Source: Baylisascaris procyonis (taxonomy: Eukaryota > Nematoda > Chromadorea > Rhabditida > Ascarididae). From it: a DNA stretch of 64,000 bases. Under the pieces are notes generated by a model. It searched no databases. It saw only the letters and a list, made by a program, of their open reading frames with translations, and had not been told where the DNA came from. Positions 63,101-64,000 of the stretch are shown one piece after another. Made by a program: the position numbers and the translations under genes. The stretch lies in assembly GCA_037389465.1 (NCBI GenBank), contig JAZARR010000059.1:5913001-5977000 (forward strand), in the 5' to 3' direction. Positions within the stretch are counted from its first letter, which is position 1; each line of letters opens with the position of its first letter.

Positions 63101-64000
63101 GTTCAATTCAATTGTTCATTAATTTTATATATTTAGATATTCAATCAGTATTGTATATTGCAAATAGTAAAGTACTCTATTTCAATTATCTATAGTGTTT
63201 ACTTTAAAATACTCCATCACTGAATTATAATTTCTATTAAAAAATTTATTTCGTTGATTATGAATCATATTGTTGTTCTAAATTACTTAAACGCTTCATC
63301 TTTTAGTGAAGTAGATTCTTTTAGAGAAAAATAGTGAAATTATGAGATAATGCAGTGTGATCTAACAGTTTACTACAGTATGGTTTATACAATATAATAT
63401 GCTTTATAATTTCTTTTGTACTATGGTAATTTGCACTATGAGGACTTGAAATGATTTAAAACATGATTTACTATAAATCACTTAGAATTTAGAATAATAG
63501 TTTATTTAGAAACATGATGAAGAAAATCTTAGAAACATCACGAACAGAAAATATCATTATTGAAAAGGCAACGATATGAACAATGGCTATTTTGTGACGA
63601 TTATTGCTGTATAAGTAAAATCGCGTCTTTATGCAATATTTTCACATCAGATTTTTAGCAATATCGATCAAATTGTCGTCAGTATCTACCTCTGCTGATC
63701 TAGTTATCATTGAAGAGAGAACGCAGCTATATTGAGGAAACAAAAAGGCGTTTCACAAAATTCTAGGCAAGAGTCAATCAGAGATTTGATAATCAAATTC
63801 GAAAGAAGAATGCACGTTTTTTTCTCATTCATCCTATAACAAAAATCCTAAATATTACTTGCTAATTCGATTCAGTGTTAATCTAAAAATTCTTTGCACT
63901 ATTAATTCTGGACCCATTTTCGATACGGTGGACTATGAAAAGGCATGCAACGGGCATCATTCTAGCCAATAAAATTTCATCGTAACTGGGCCCGTCGCGC
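63101..64000. other. Intron of the nuclear receptor, running to the right edge
   Basis: AT-rich sequence with no frame matching the missing C-terminal part of the ligand-binding domain. The rest of the gene should lie to the right. Confidence 0.6.

Noticed and set aside
1..64000. CRISPR arrays, prophage, insertion sequences or bacterial operons
   Set aside because: The intron-rich, AT-rich animal gene structure excludes a prokaryotic source, and no such elements were seen.

Overview
The window looks like nuclear DNA from a chromadorean nematode. Genes are split into many small exons (40-220 nt). Most introns end in TTTTCAG or TTTGCAG, the surrounding DNA is AT-rich, and three genes carry a splice acceptor 9-21 nt before the start codon, as expected for spliced-leader trans-splicing. 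The encoded proteins include a four-repeat gelsolin of the GSNL-1 kind, an UNC-93 family membrane protein and an E78/SEX-1 type nuclear receptor. The species cannot be named from the sequence. I rebuilt gene models by hand from open frames, splice signals and codon phase; six genes give clean in-phase joins across 46 introns.

Layout: (1) 989-9733, minus strand: a protein with an N-terminal membrane anchor, an SMP lipid-transfer domain and one C2 domain, of the C2CD2/TMEM24 type (13 exons, about 672 aa), with possible extra C-terminal exons running off the left edge. (2) 9734-15088: no convincing gene. (3) 15089-18905, minus: a complete claudin-like four-pass membrane protein (5 exons, 250 aa). 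(4) 18906-23866: a divergent intergenic region with two doubtful coding segments. (5) 23867-27651, plus: a complete sigma-type glutathione S-transferase (5 exons, 203 aa). (6) about 29050-36931, plus: an UNC-93 family multi-pass protein (9 firm exons and 2 provisional ones). (7) 37135-38017, plus: exons of an unrecognised gene. (8) 41785 to about 51870, plus: gsnl-1-like gelsolin (14 firm exons plus a short last exon with rival positions). (9) 52548-63100, plus: a nuclear hormone receptor with A/B region, DNA-binding domain and most of the ligand-binding domain; its last exon or exons lie beyond the right edge.

The genes do not form one pathway: lipid transfer at membrane contacts, epithelial membrane protein, glutathione conjugation, ion-channel-associated membrane protein, actin severing and transcription are all represented, and no operon-like close spacing is seen. 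I found no previously undescribed multi-gene system. The observations most worth checking are the complete SMP-C2 model with its Thr/Gln/His-rich tail, the unplaced exons near 37 kb, the nearly open frame at 19.1-19.7 kb, G-rich/pyrimidine tracts in introns and promoters, a dispersed repeat shared by 13.3 kb and 54.5 kb, and frequent use of GTT splice donors.
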